A stretch of 64,000 nt of DNA from Phoronis australis (Eukaryota > Phoronida > Phoronidae), in the NCBI GenBank assembly GCA_002633005.1, contig NMRA01000067.1:988582-1052581 (forward strand). Reading direction: 5' to 3'. Of the stretch, positions 11,640 to 27,000 are shown in pieces. Under the pieces are notes generated by a model. It was given only the letters and a program-made list of their open reading frames with translations. It did no database searches and was not told the DNA's origin. Each line of letters starts with the position of its first letter. The first letter of the stretch is position 1. A program made the position numbers and the translations under genes.

Positions 11640-14600
11640 GTGAGTCAACATATGTTAGAACTGTGAGTAAACATGTGTCCATCTGTGGTCACTGAAGTGT
11701 TAACGGTGTGCCACTACCTTTAGCAGCGTTCAATAGCTCAAGTGGTAAAACTATAAATTAGAATACAATATGCCCAAAAAGTGGAATATTATTTTGTCAA
11801 AGTTCTTTATCAACAGAAATGTAAAAGTGCATAAGCTGAAGAATTTTCTCATCATTGCAGGTATTTGTGTTGAAGATGTTTGATGAGGAAGTTATTTATT
11901 TTGTTTGAATCTGAATAACCATTTCTTTAGTGTGTGGTTTAGGGAATGTCTTTCAATATTATATACAATAACCCTAATTTTGTGTGTTGCTCGACCAATG
12001 TCTGTTTATATGCAAAATAACCTTAATTTTAGTGTATTGTTTGACAGATGTCTGTAACAACAAACTCAACAAATTATAAAAGTAAGCATTTTGTGTTCAT
12101 GATGTAATGCCGATTTCTCAATTGAGATCATATCTTACACAATGCTGGATGCACTTTCAATTGACCTAATGAAGTCTCTATAAAACCTACATTTCGGAGT
12201 CTCGCTCAACAGTGGTGATGGTGATGACAAGTTTAAAATAATTAAAATTACTCTATTCCTTTGCACAGATTAAAAATAATAAAATAAAAACTCTAGCTAG
12301 TACAATATTAATTATAGGGGACGACCTTCGAGAAGGTGTCACTTTATTAAATGCAGGAGACAATGTGAAATTGGTTCTTCAAGAAGGTGTCACTTTATTA
12401 AATGCAGGAGACAATGTGAAATTGGTTCTTCAAGAAGGTGTCACTTTATTAAATGCAGGAGACAGCTGCAAACTTGTGCATTGGAATACTTACTCAATAA
12501 ACAGACTGAGGAGAATAGGAAGTTGGTACTAAACATATGTTGAATATAGAAATAGGGTTAATATGCTAGGAAAGGTATCGGTAAATTCTGTTGTACTTCA
12601 ATTTTGGATGAAAATTAGGCGAAAAGAACACCAGAATCCTGGACGTAATTTTGCTCCTGAACCAAAACTGCCAACGCACAGCCGAACACATGGCACCTGA
12701 AACACAGTGGTAATTGATCTAACAAAATTATGCAAAATGGATGAAGTCCACGTGACCCTAGTGTTTACTTACAACCTGGTGAGTGTTAAACAACCATGGG
12801 GGTCAACCACCGCCACAGAAACAAAACTAACGAAACACAGTGAACAGGAAAATCAATGTTAACTGGGAAGCACTTGTTGTGGTTTAATAAATGCATCATC
12901 TTGAATTTAACAGCTGGTGTTATCATCACCGATTATCTTGTTTGGAACTGAATATAAAATGGGTTATTAATTAGCATTATTATCTGTAAATGGACATAAT
13001 AACTGTATCATAAGTAGTTGCAGGTATATGTTGCACAGATTTTAGGTCTTTGTAATCAAAATATTTTGTATGCTGGTGGAAATTTTTATTGAATATTTGT
13101 TTTCATCTTATGCATTAGGTCAATGCGTTTACTCTTAGTATAGTTAAATGTTATTTTTCTGATGGTGATGATGGGTATGGGACAGAGGTCTCAAAAACAT
13201 CATAATGACCTTGGTGAAAGTCAATAGTTGTTCTAAATGAAGCAACTAGGCAGAGTGAGATGTCAGTAGGCACATTAAGATGGTTCATGCTGGTAGGTTT
13301 GTAAGCCCGCGTGTTTCAAACGTTGATTGCATCATTTCCATTTTATAATTGAGACGGTGTTCAATTTTGATCAATAAAATCCTGTGTCTAAGGTCGCTAC
13401 AGGATTGGAAAATGTACAATCTTCAACAAGTCAGTGTGTGGGAACTACCACCTGACCAGAAAACAGAAAAAATTCATGAATTCAAAATGTTCGTGTAGTT
13501 TATCTATCCAAACACTTTAGCTGGGGATGAAACTCATTTTACTAGTTATTATCTAGAGTACTTCAGAAGGAGATTTTATCAATTTTCCGTGCCCAAGAGA
13601 TACACATTTAACCTCTACATTATACTTTGCACATGTGTCATTGAAAATTTGCACCACTGCAGCAATGTCGTTCTCGAATCTGAACACAGCTAGGCATCAA
13701 ATAACTAATTCTGATTACAAACTGTGTCGTGCTGGTGCAGGAATATGGTGCAGGAATATGGTGCAGGAATATGGTGCAAGAATATGGTGCAGGAATATGG
13801 TGCAGGAATATAAGGCTGGGGATTACCAGAATTAATTTTGCCAATTCAGTCCCTTTTGTTTACTTTTGTCTGCGAATATTTGTTCAGTCACCTTGTATTT
13901 CTACTTGATATTTGCTCAGTTTATCATGCTTGTGATGTTTTTCACCTGAACTTGCATAGTTTCCACCGTTTTAGCTGAAATCCGAATATAAACAATGCCT
14001 TCGCTGTTACAAAAAAAAAACCTAAAAAGTGTGTGTTAAAGTTGACAAGTAACTGTTTCAACTTTCACACTCAGTGTGCCTCCTGTTGGTGGGATGTCAC
14101 AAACAGAACACTGAACATAGAGAAAGTGATTATTGAGTCTTGCTATGTTCATTCAAGGAATACCGGGTTTTAGTGATATATTTTAATTCAATCTAAAGCA
14201 ATTGTTCATGGATTAATACCTCAATAATAACTGTTTACCCAAGGGTTGCTCGTTTGCATGATATGTCCTTTTAGGATATCAAGGAAGGCAAAAGCTTACC
14301 ACTTATTGACAAGTTGAACACTGTGGTCATAAGTTATTGTACAGAACATGAGTTTGATGGAATGAATGAACTAAGTCTAAGTTATGATGAAGAATAAACA
14401 GCGTTCAATAAGTATGCTTGTAACAGTTATTAGTCATTCTGTAAAAAGTAGTTAAAGCCTGTTCACTTGAAGCAGGACATTAGCAAAGTCCTAAAATATT
14501 GGCTAAAATTAGCCATCTTGACAAACTTTTTCACTTCGTTACATCAGGATTGGGTCACCAATCCAATGAGTTTGCGACAGTCGGGTGATTATGACGAGCC

Positions 14601-17600
14601 CTGGCCAAGTGCTGACACAAAAATTACCAGTCACGTCTACTTGTCCAATGAAAAAACTCATCATGTTAGTCATCGGAATAGATTTGGTTGGCAGGATTGT
14701 CTAAGCATCGTTCTGTGACCATTTCTTGTTAATAAAATTATTTTCCCCTTGGGCCTGTCTTTAGTCTATTAAACGTAGAAATATCAGATCCTATTTTGTG
14801 CAAGAAATTTGTAATAAAAAACATTAATGTGGACTACAGGAAATACATGTGTAAAGAGGTAGTTGTGTTAGTGTAATTCAGTAATTGGGACTCATCCATT
14901 CTACCTCTAAAAAGTTCTTGTTTAAGATGAGAATTGTGTCTTGGGTGAGGAAACAATAATTGCTCTCCTCCAGGTGTTGCAGTTATCATTTGTGCACGAA
15001 AGTACTGAACATTTTTCAAAAATATTGAAAATTATGTTTATTTTTTAAAAGAAAGTCAACATAGTTATCTGTTAACACACGCTACAAGTTATATGAACAT
15101 TATCCTGTTTTACATTCATATATTGACTCACAGGGCGTTTATATAAATGCAGCTGTTACATCTCCTAGGTAATTACTTAGGAGTTCAGTACCGCAGTCTG
15201 AGAAGGTCATCTGTGTACGAGGATGGGTTGTCAAGTTCTCCACTAGGGGGAGATCAGTTTCACGCTATGATGGACCAGTTCGGAGCCTATGGGGTGTTTG
15301 AAGAGTAAGTTGATTTCAGGCCTCTTGAACATTTTTCTTCACATTATTTGGTAAGTGACAACTCGGCGCATTTACAAAATCATCTAATTTAAGTCAAAAA
15401 AGGTAACTTTAATTTGGGAAACCATTCAAAATTTAGTTTTGCAGTTCCTACCTATCTACCATTGCCTACCAGGTCACACGACCATGTCTTTTTGGTAAAA
15501 TTCAGCAAAACGGTAACTAAGTACTTTCTCATGAAAACAATGTCATCGATAATATGATGGCAATTTCTTTTGACAGAAATATTCAAGTTGAAGTCTTGTG
15601 TTTTGTGCAACTTAATCTTTTCATAAAAACATTGAAAAGCTTAGTAACTTTTTAGAAACAATTTCGAATTCCTGCAAGTATTTTGGAGACTGGATAAATC
15701 ACTGGCATTTTTTTCAATATATATAAGAATGTAGCCTGCTCTGAGTCAGTGAATGCTTTCATGCAGAGCTCTCATCCGCACTGTTACAAGTTGTAGAATG
15801 ATTAACAAATACGTTATGAAACAATATTTACCATGAAGACCGAAAGAAAACCAAGAAACCTGACGAGACAAGGAGTGTTTTAGTGACGCGTGTGTGTAGT
15901 TATACTCACGCTGTACAGAATATTGATGAATTACTAGACAAGAAGAATTTTCTCACGTTCTTTGGATCCAATCTGCCATTTGTGAGATGTGGTGCTCTGA
16001 AGAAAGTCAAATTATTTAAACACTTTTTAAGCGCTACCTAATCTTTAGTGCTTGCAACACTCAACCTGTGTTAAGTTTCTAGTAGATATATTTCATATTT
16101 GTATTATCCTTGACAGAACTCACATAGCTACAGTGGAGTTCTGAATGAACAGATGTTGCTGAAATTTCTCTACCAGGCAACTGTGCAGAACTGTGGCAAT
16201 AAACCCGTGTGTTATATCGAAAAAACAAGTTTCGATTTAGGCCACTTGGTCGTATCCTGTTCTTTACTCAGTTCAGTAATATTCTATGGACTTGTTAGTA
16301 TCTTGACCGATCTTGGTTTCTGGCTGTTGCAAACTCAGTTCTTTGGAAGCCCTGAAATCACCTCTAATTTCATTCAAAGGGGCTTGGCTAGTCACTGATC
16401 CACATGGTGTAGTAAAACAATTATCTTCTCAGCCAGGACTATAAACCTTTTATTAGGCTGAGTTTAGGTTCACAGGCCAACTGGCATAGTTGTTTGCTAA
16501 GAGCATGTTTTCACAAAAAACTGCTCTTACTTGTCTTGCATGCCAGTTTAAAAAAGCCTATTGTGTATGAAGGACACCCATGATGTACAACTGTCGCCAA
16601 AATTCTAGGCCACTATGTAAACTAGTTACCCCTTCCAAGCCCAGAATGTTGACTAATAAACAATTTCAGACCAATTTCATAATCTGGCAAGTTGCCTAAA
16701 TCGAAACTTTTTGATGAAAAGTACGGGTTCAATGCTGCTTTAAACTGGCCTTGTTATTATTTGAAATGGTTCGATCAGATCAAGCAACATTTTGTTCATT
16801 TTGAAATTTCAGCCAAGAGGCAATCCGTTCACTATGGGAACGGTTGAAAGCTGAGGAGCCCCACCTAGTGTCATCTTTTGAAAGATGCCTCGGGAAGATA
16901 TCATCAGAGATGAAGAAAACACACAATGAATACCAGACTGTGGAGGCTGCTCTGAAGAAGTGAGCTTGTTGATCTTTTGAGATACTCATATGCTAAGTCT
17001 GTATTGTATGATGCTTGAACTTTACTTTAAAATATCACCAAGTTTGGACAAAACTAAAATTGGCAGTTTTCCTTTTTTCTAACATAATTATTGTCTGGAG
17101 ATAGCAGAGGTATAGATCTTTCAAAATGTTAAAACATTTGTTTTATGCTACATATATTTTGTGAAAATGCAAAAAAAATATGATTTCGCTTGTCGGCCAT
17201 ATATGCTGGTGCGATATTACTGCAAGAGTGCAATCATCAATCTCACTGGAACGTCAAGGACAATTCAGTCTGGCCATGTTGCATGAAACTGTTGGATCCT
17301 GTATAGTACCTTATTGGCCGCACAGCTTTAAAGTTTCCCTGTTTGTCTCCTCTGTGTCTAACACTGGTCATTGAGCTCTCAGTGCTATCTCTCCCCTACT
17401 GGGCTTCTGTGTGTCAATGGAAAGTAGACAGCATGCAGAGACCCCATGTGGTTATGACTTTTGTGTTCAACTTGGTATTTTACACAGTTCTCTGAGTGGA
17501 GAATCTTGGAGTTGGGATTTTCAATCAAGCATGACCTCTGCTTTTAAGTCCCTGGTGTGTGCATGTCTGTGAGTAAGTGCTAGTAGTCTGTCCTCATATG

Positions 17601-20600
17601 TTCACACTGATTCTTGATAAATCATTTTGCTGATAAGGTCTGTCTCTTGTAATGTTTGTTTTTCTTATTTATGGGACTGTTTCTGAAGTTTTCTAATAGA
17701 AGCAATGGCCTTGAAAAAAACTCAATCTAGCTTCTCAAGTTTCTACCCTGAAGGTCAACCATTATGTAGTTTATCAACCTATGAAAGTGATAAAAGTGTA
17801 GCAGCTAATCTTTGGTTACAGTCCTCACACAGAGTGCGAGTCATTCTCAGATCACTGAGGGTTAGTTCCATAGAACGGGTGACCCCTGGAGCTGCCAGGC
17901 TGTGTGTGATTGTGACTCAGAGATACTACAGCACATACATTATATTAGCACCACCCCTCATTGAGAAAAATAGTTCGCATATCATGAAAATAGGGCAATA
18001 AAAAGTCCCTGGTCTCACTTGTTCAAACGTCTCTCTGCCTATATTGTGGCAAGTATGTGCATGTGGGGGGGGGGCACTTCCCATGATTTTTTCAAATAGA
18101 CCAAAAAACTTTGATGGGTTTTAGCATTGGTCATGAGGATGTGGAACATGTGGTTTACAGTAGTAATTTAGTAATTATGGTAACCGTCTGTGTGGCTGAA
18201 GATACAGTAATCATATTAAGTACTGTTGAAACTTACTCTGATAACATCAAGGGAAATTTAATTAAATTTGTGTAACAGAGCCAAGTCTCCACTGAGCATC
18301 AAAAATGTGTATTTCACCTCATCAGGTTCAGTTCAGTTACACATGATAATTTTCAATTTCAAGTTGGCAAAGGAAGGAAACACCCTTCTCCTAAGCCTGT
18401 CTCTAGCGAAGTGCCCGACACATACAGTCGCGCCAGCATGCCCACGTAACAAAGGCGTACTGAGACGCAACAAAGACATTAGCATAAGAATAACTGATCA
18501 TTTGTTACTAAATAATAATAACAATAAGCGTAAAGTTACGAACGTCCCATCACATTTGTAACACTTTTGACACAATACACCAAAATATATTGTATAATGG
18601 GAACCCCCCCCCCCGTCAATGAACCTCTGGCAGTGTTTATTAGGATTAGATTAAATAGGTTAACTTTGGAAGTGGTCTGAGTTGACCTAATTGTCAACTG
18701 ACTCTGGGTGGTTGTTCTTTTGTTGTCCGTGATGATACCTTGTCGTCGAATCAAAAATTTCTAATTTCTACTGTCAGTCTTCTTTTGCTTCCCTGTTAAC
18801 TTCTGGTTTTCTAGTGGGAATTGGCATTAACATGTTGACAATGGACAATCGAGCAAATTTTTTCACTAACCTCAAAAAGAAAGATGATTTTCACATGACT
18901 AGTGCATCTGGTGTGTTGTCAAACAATAAAGTTGAACCTCACTGATGCTGGATCCAGATCAAGTTTTATTAGCCATATTAGCTGTGTGTGTGTTTGACTA
19001 ACTTATGATTACCATATTATTATTGACCCAGATGTTGGTTGGTCATTTGACAGTAGTGTTCACTTGTTTTAAACTGTGACACATCTCAGTAATGTTTATT
19101 ACTTAATGACAGACTATATAGTATTATAGCATAATCTGTCTCTTGGATGCGGGGGAGGTAATAGTCACTCACTTTGTCAGAACCACTTTACTGCACTGAA
19201 TAACAAGCATGAGACTGGTTCTCGAAATGCGGGACCGGTGCCGTTGACTATTGCCGGATGTGGTGCGATTTTGGAAAAGTGTGGTGTCAACTCCAGGGTT
19301 TTTTTCATGTTGATGAGACTGTGTTGAGCAAGTGTTGATCTCTTCACTGGCCTTTATTTTATTTTGTTCCAACTCTATTGAAGGTTCACCTCTACTTTGA
19401 TGTAAACGTGTGCATAGATTGTAATGTTCTGTTGTCTTCAGATCGCTGTATTTTGTTTCCAGTCGTAGCAGTGCCCACGATGAGGAAGTGAGACACCTTT
19501 ATGAAGAGATGGAGAATCAGATAAAACTTGAAAAGGAGCGATTCAAACAAGAGGTATATCTTGAAATGTTATGATGAGGACTTCATTCCTCCTGAGTTAT
19601 AACTACAGTTAGTGAAACTGGGCTATTGAGGTGAACATTATGTTTAAATATTGCATATAACTTTAAGAAAACAAGTTAAAATTCTGACTCTATCAGTTCA
19701 TGTGGCGGTTCTCCAGTTAATTTGCACTGTAATTCCCAATAGTTAAGATTTGCAAAATAAACTGAATATTCACAAGTTTAGGATGTTTTAAACAGTTTCG
19801 CTCGTATTTTCGTTTATAATTGATATTCTGGTTGATAACCTGACACTCTATATGAATCTGTAGTCTTAATAAGTTATGTAGTTATACAAAGTCTTCCAAT
19901 TACAGTTTGGGTGTTATGTACTTTGTTTAGGAGAAGGTTAGAGAGCGCCAACTGAGGGCAGACATGGAACAGGAACTGGCTGAGAAAGAGAGTCAACTGC
20001 AGGAGGTTATAAATAGACAGAGGGAGGTAGGTGGGTGGTAGGGGTGGTGGAGCTGTTGTAAAGGGTGACGGAACTGTTGTAGGAATTGTGGGACAGCTGT
20101 AGGGAGTGGTGGAGCTCTTGTAGGGACATTGGAGTTACTGTGTAAGGAGTGGTGGGGCAGCTGGAGGGGTGGTGAGGCTGCTGTAGGGATGGCGGGTCTG
20201 CTGTAGGGATGGCTGGGCTGCTGCAGGGGTGGCGCTGCTGCTGTTGGGGTGGAGGGCTCTTCTAGGTGTTGATGCACTGTTTAAACTTAAGGAAATTTAG
20301 AATGTAGACAGACAGCTGCATAAAAACACATAGAAAAATATGGAATACAGTCAACTGTGTACCACAACTTTGCTGGTGAAGCTCACAGTTGAAGATATGT
20401 CCACGACTGGCAGTTTTGTTAGATTATTATTGATACTCTTCAAGTCGCAAATTGTGCAGCATTGAGGCATCCCCCTGGAGGACAGCTTGGAGTTACCAGC
20501 TGCCCAGTGAGGTAGATCATACATCAGCTGTCACTCCATTCTCTTGATGTTCAGGTGTCATTCATTCAACAAAATATCAAACTGTAGTGTATAAATACTA

Positions 20601-23600
20601 AACACCTTGTCCGAAGTTTGGAAATTTGTGTTCACTCGGCCGTGTTTTAATTATTTTGGTTTGATTAAGTCATTTTGCATACCAGTGAAAAACCCAGTAA
20701 TTCCCATTTCCAACAATAATACATTCCGTCAACTTAATGTTTATTGTTTTTAGTAACTTTGCTGCCAAAGAGGGCTCGGTCTAAAAGTGAATGTTGCAAA
20801 TTCAGTTGGAGCTAAATGCGTATTCAAGTTTGAGCATTCAGCTTTTTGAAGAGCAATTATGGTAATAATGATAATGATAATAAACTTTATTTATAGAGGA
20901 TAAAATACAATAGATATAAAACATGCTTTAGCCAAAGGCTAATGTACAGCATTGTCCTCTGCAGCAAAAATTAAATTAAATTAAATAAATTAAGATAGAT
21001 ATTGATAAATAAATTAAATTAATTTATATTAAATTAAACAGTATTTACGATTTGGATATACAGATTGAATTAAAAATAAATAAATGAAAACTTATATGGT
21101 ATATATGGAGTGACAAAAAGGAGGGACAGCTCTTACGACAACAGGTAACTAATGAGTTGGTGTCTGAAATCATCATAAGGGTCAGCCTCCTTTAGACTAT
21201 TTGGAAAATTGTTCCACTGTTGAATGGCTTGAATAAAGAACGACTTAGAATAAAACAAACTTCTGGTTCCATGGTAATAAAATTTATTTATGACAATTTG
21301 GCAATACTTAAACATTTCGTTTATTGAACAACTGACTGATAGACAGTTGTGATAGTCTGACTGATAGACAACCGTGATAGTCTTCTCAGCATTGGGTCCA
21401 CTAACCATTCGCAGTCACTATAGCAACACATCTCCTTTATGTGCTGTTTACTAGCCTGGCAACGTGTTGCTGTGTGATGGCATTCCACTCCTGAGTCAGT
21501 AAGTGCCTTGAGTCAGCCACAGTGGTTGTGTTGGACACTCGTGCAAGTACATCTCGTCCGAGTTGGTCCCAATAAGGTTCAAGTTTGGGCTGCCTACGGG
21601 CCATTTCATTTGGAGCCAGAACACCAGATTTTCACATTTGAGGAAAGCTGCAAACGGGGCGCAATTTACATAATTGTGATTCATACTGAGCCTGCTAACA
21701 GCAGGAATTCTATACTATCAATTACTCACAAATTTGGTTTTTACCCCTGGTTTTAATCACCAGCACATCACTGGTGGTGTCATTTTTTCGCAGCAAAGTT
21801 ACTAAGCATAACAAAAATTTATTGACAAAATATAGCATTGTTGGAAAAGGGAATGACTGAGCTTTCCATTGGCATGCAACATGATTTAAATAAACCAAAA
21901 GTAATGAAAACACGCACGAGTGAACACAAATTTCCAAACTTTTGTTGAGATGTTTTCTCTCGAAACTATTTGGTTTGTGCACATCAGTTTAAATTCTGGC
22001 AGCTCATGAGGTCTTGTTAACATTACATGCTTTTTATTGGTGTTAATTTGTATTTTGGTCATTGTGTGCTTTCCATTTGCATTGTGATTTACGAAATTCA
22101 ACAATTTCATTTTCAGCTGGAGCAGCGTCTTAGTAGGATGAACATGTCTGAAGCAGAGATCAAGCAAGAGAACGAACGACTTTTGAAGGTATGTGACTGC
22201 CAGGTGTTTCATTAACATTGGAAGTAGGTGGCACCTGGCATTTTTTTGAAATCTCCTATTAGTGGCGATTGTGCTATCTCTGATGAACTGCTTGATTGAT
22301 TCATGAATTTGCCATAAAGGCAAACGATGAAAACTACCCATGACTTCGAGATTCAGTGTTGTATCTGGTATTTATGATTACATGCAGATTCTGACAGTTG
22401 AAATACTTGGTGGCCAAATCTAAAACAAATATTTCATTTAGTACTAGCATCACTAATTTTTTTCATTGTTACTTAAACTGTGTTGGGTTATTTACAATTT
22501 TTTGTTTATCCTTTTTTTCTTTAAGTCAAAATTATCGTTTGAAATGTACCTTGTCAGCAAATATTTCTAAATGAGATAAAATGTGTTAACATCTCCAGTT
22601 ATAAATGTATATTCTAGAAACCCATGCTATTGTTTTGATGATTGTTCATTTTACGTTTATACAAAGCAGAACTTTCACTTATAAAAATAACATGACATCT
22701 GTTTTAAGCTGCTTCTTTCAGGGACATTGTCCGTTTAACGACTGAAAATGTCTTTTTGGATTGGATGCGTTAGACTTGTTGAAGATATTAGCCTTGATCA
22801 AAACTATAAATTTACAACAAAATTCATGTCTTTTTTCATTTTGTTACAAATTGCAATTCTCTCCTTTTTCTGCCACGCATTTGCTGAAGGTTAGTGACGT
22901 TACCTCTTAAATACGCTTAAAATACTCTGCCATCTATCAAGTGGAGTTACCTCCACTAACAGCGTGTTAGACTGAGACAACAGAGATTGCTGATGCAGAG
23001 CTCAAAAACACACTTTTTTCTTTCTATTGACTTTTTTAGGATAAAACCGAGTTGCTGCAGCTGCTGGAGAATTCTCACGATGAGCTGGAGGAACAGAAAT
23101 CTTACCTGGCAAATGTCAAGAAAATGACGAAGGAAGAGAGGCGGGACCGGGCACTGTATGTAACACGTGTAGGGTGGGGCGTTATAATTTATATTATTTT
23201 GTGGAGTGTGAGTTGGGGTGCTGCAATTAACATTTGGGAGGAGCTGGGAGTGTCGTAACTAACCTTTTGAGGGCTTGTGTTGGAGTGCATTCTGTAGAGC
23301 AAGTTTCGCGCGAACGGCAAGTCAACTCTGGACTCAACTCATACGTTATAGCAAAATGTCCTTCGTTGAAATGATTGGAGCACGAATGTTGAATTATAGC
23401 AGATATGCCACTGCTTTTCCATTGGTGAAACTTTGTCACAAGTGCTCAGCGAGTATCTCGCGCCAACGTCCCTGTTGACCACGTTATTAAACATGTCATG
23501 TCGAAGACCAGAAATTGTCAACACTTACATAATTAACGAATTTTCTGCTCTCAGATTGTGAAGTAATCAATAAACTCCACATTACTTTTGGTATAGTCCT

Positions 23601-23997
23601 GTAAAACTATTGGCATTAATTTGACTTATTAAGAAACCCCAAAATTGTTCAAAACTCAGTTATGACGAGTTATATTAATTTTCAGTCTCTAGAGGGTTCC
23701 ATGTTGACGTCATTGTGTAACAAGAACTTCAAAACACAACCATTTGTATAAGCAAAGTCATAGTGCTCACCTCGTAGGTTAGAGGTTCCACTGTGGCAGT
23801 GTTCTCAGTACCTTGCAAAATTCTCAGTCACCCAAGTCTCAACATGAGGCGGTTACTAACATTTCTGCTCAACACTCCCTAAATTTAGATGAAACAGTAT
23901 GCACTCTGTTGTTGCCATTTTTTTTTTAATTATGTTGGGCATTCAGACACACACACACGCACACGCACACACACACACACACACGCACACGCACACT

Positions 23998-24035
<38 letters not shown>

Positions 24036-27000
24036 TGCACACAAACGCACACAAACGCACACAAACATGTAATATTTGAAACTATTCGTTTAAACCTCTA
24101 ACACTAATTCAAAGCCTGAGAAGTGAGTCCTCCAATCTCGTGGCGTCTTGTTTTTGTCATGTTCCCAGATCCAGTCTCCATAGCTCTGTGTTATCTTCTA
24201 TCTTTTGGTTCACAGCCAAGCTGTCCAGGTGACAACAGGGATTGCGTTAGAGAGAGAAACGCTTGTTAGGCAACTGGATCTTCTCAGGTGTGTAAGCTGT
24301 CCTTCTACTTTGATATTATGATAGTTTTGTGAGTGGAAGGATACGCCAGTATCACAAATACAAATATATTAATCCTTTTGCACAGAGTTCCAACAATTCG
24401 ACTTAAAACCTCTACTCTCATTTAGTGTGTTGGTGCTTTGACGGATTTGTGCTTGAATTTGAAAAAGGTCTGTGGTATAGTGGTGTTGATTGAGTGTGTA
24501 TAATTATGTTCTGTCTAAAACAGTGCCATCTTGAGTTGAGGTGATTTAAACTCTTGCCGGATTTAATCCTGTGTGTGTACCTTATGATTTGCCGTCTCTT
24601 GTAAACAACTGGTTCAAACATGAGTGTCAAGTTTATGTCTTGTCGCTTTAGTCTAGGCAGGTCTTATCTCGACTGATAATGGACCCTACTGCAGAATACA
24701 ATGTACCAATTTGAACTTGCTGAAACACAAAGCAAGTTCAGTTTTCAACCAATCAGAATGACTGAGCGCTATGACATAAACTATCTCATGTTACCTAATG
24801 AAAATCCTTGGTCCATCATCATTCAGCAGTCAAGAATCTTATTTCTCTATGTCTCTGTGTTAGGCTGTTTGGGTTTATTGCATTGTGTCATGTTAAAGCC
24901 TAACTTCAATGGAATTTTGTTATTTTAGATGTATTGGGATAACCAGATAGTCCTAGCAAAGCCTTAGTAAAATAAGAAAATGCGAGTTCAATCACGCAAA
25001 TGTTAGCCAGTCAAATGATAGGAGAAGCTGCCTTTTCGTGCCATGTTGCGTCACCGCGAGATCCCAGCACAAACAACAAAAGGCCGATTAACAGTTGTAT
25101 TGGGTAGGGGTCTGAATAGAACACCATTGCATGCAGGTGTTACTCGCAGCTGTTTGAATTTAAAGGTGATTCTCACGGTGACGTAGACAAAAGCAAGCCA
25201 ATATTCCTAACAGTTCGTTACATTTGGCAATTTATGGCACTAGCTGGCTCTGAGCGATGCTCTTGACATAATATAGGAGCCAAATTTACAGGTGTTACCG
25301 TTTAAGATAGGCTTTAATGAATGTTTTTCTTTTAGAGACATGAACAAGAAGTTAAGAGACGAGCAAGATATTGCAGAATCTCGAAAGGTGAGTATCTACT
25401 TATCATTGCCATGGAGACTAGGTGCTTTGACGCTGGGATGGTTTAGTCTTCAAACACTGCTGCGCATCAACGCTTTTGGTCTTTGTTGGAGAATAGTTTG
25501 AGAACACTCCAGGCAACAGGAAGGGTGGATGATGAAGAGTTAACTTTGTAGTAATTCAGGTCATTTTAAAACTGTTGGAGTTGTGTTTTTTGTGCAAGAT
25601 ACAGCGATTGTCAACGACGTAATCTAGTGTGTAAATGATAAATGTATGGCTTTATAAGTCAAAGTGACTGTCCATTCACCAAATCTAACTGCTAGCACTG
25701 TTTTCCCCCTAGTCTACGTCAGGTACCCCCAGGCCTGCACAGCGGAGGATACAGGTAGTGAAGTAACAATGGATGCATCATGAAGTCAGAACTCACTCTT
25801 GCGCTCTTCTCGCTTTCTCTGCCAAGCGTTGGCTGAAAGTGTCACTTGGGTTGATTATTTTGCATCTCCAAAATATTAAGGGAAGAATATCATGAGCACA
25901 AGTCAATGTTGCGCAATTTTTCCAACCTGTTCTATTTCTATCATAGGACATTGCCAAACTGTAGTGATGTCCGTTTGTGTAGTACCCATGTAACGTACAC
26001 TCTCAATATTCATGGAACATTCAGGAGAGATTGCGAACAAGCCTGGGACAGTTAGACTTTAGCGATAACCCTGGTGCGGGTCTGAGATCATGTGCAACCG
26101 TGACAGAAGTCTGGTCTCTCAATTTCTGATTACAAAGAACAATTTCCTTCATTGTCTAAAGCAATCAAATGGACATTCTCTACACCTGAATTCTGATTCC
26201 CTTAAACTGAATTTTTAATTTCTGGGTTTTCAGTCACCAAGTTGGCGAGAATCATTAAATTTGAAGAAGAAAAAATTGTGAACGGGTGATATAGTTCTTT
26301 TTGTTATTTGCAACGGGGAGTTCTGAATTCATGCTATGCTACTAGATAATAACATGGTGCCGTTGAACGTTTGGTTTTGCTAATCAGTACACAGTAGTTT
26401 TGTAATTGCCTCCCCTGAACATGTGCTGTTTGCCTGTCTGTTAATCCCGCTCTTGTACTACAACACCATTTAGTCAGATCTAACAATCTCCCTCATTGCA
26501 TGCTCACTAGTGTACATGTAGTTTGTTTGTTGTTAATTCTAGCTACACAGATTAGCCAATATGAGTCAATGAATGAAACTTTCCTAAAAATCCTAAGGTG
26601 GTAAGTTGGAGTGACAAATCGTGTGTGCTAGTGCTGGTGTCTAAAGCAGGGTTTTTATCAAAACTTGCAGAAATTATTCACCTGTAGGATGGAAAAATTA
26701 TATTCTTTGCTGGAATATGGGTGAATATGAAATTGTCAATTGTGCCATTTGTCATTTCCTTAAGGTATGGACTGTTTTGTGGTGATTTGGTTCCTATGGA
26801 TACGTTCACACTGCTGCCTTTGCATCGATAACCAATCAATCAGAACATTTCCTCAGTCAAGAATATTTATTGTGCTGAGTGATATACGAGCTGTTTTAAA
26901 GCTGAATCTTGCTCAATGTTGAATTCGTAACCTTAGAGTCTTCAGGTTTGCTTGCATTACCACTCACATCTGACCTTGAATTGTTGGCGAATGAGTCAGA

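Noticed and set aside
13734-13811. CRISPR-like or coding tandem array
   Set aside because: 13-bp head-to-tail units without spacers are a minisatellite; the sequence is eukaryotic.
19993-20277. Proline-rich minus-strand open frame
   Set aside because: Antisense of the G-rich minisatellite beside exon 5.
21886-22341. 151-codon minus-strand open frame
   Set aside because: It overlaps CRACR2A-like exon 6 on the opposite strand and shows no recognisable motif; a shadow frame.
23889-24101. Thr/His repeat protein
   Set aside because: Direct translation of the (CA)n microsatellite.
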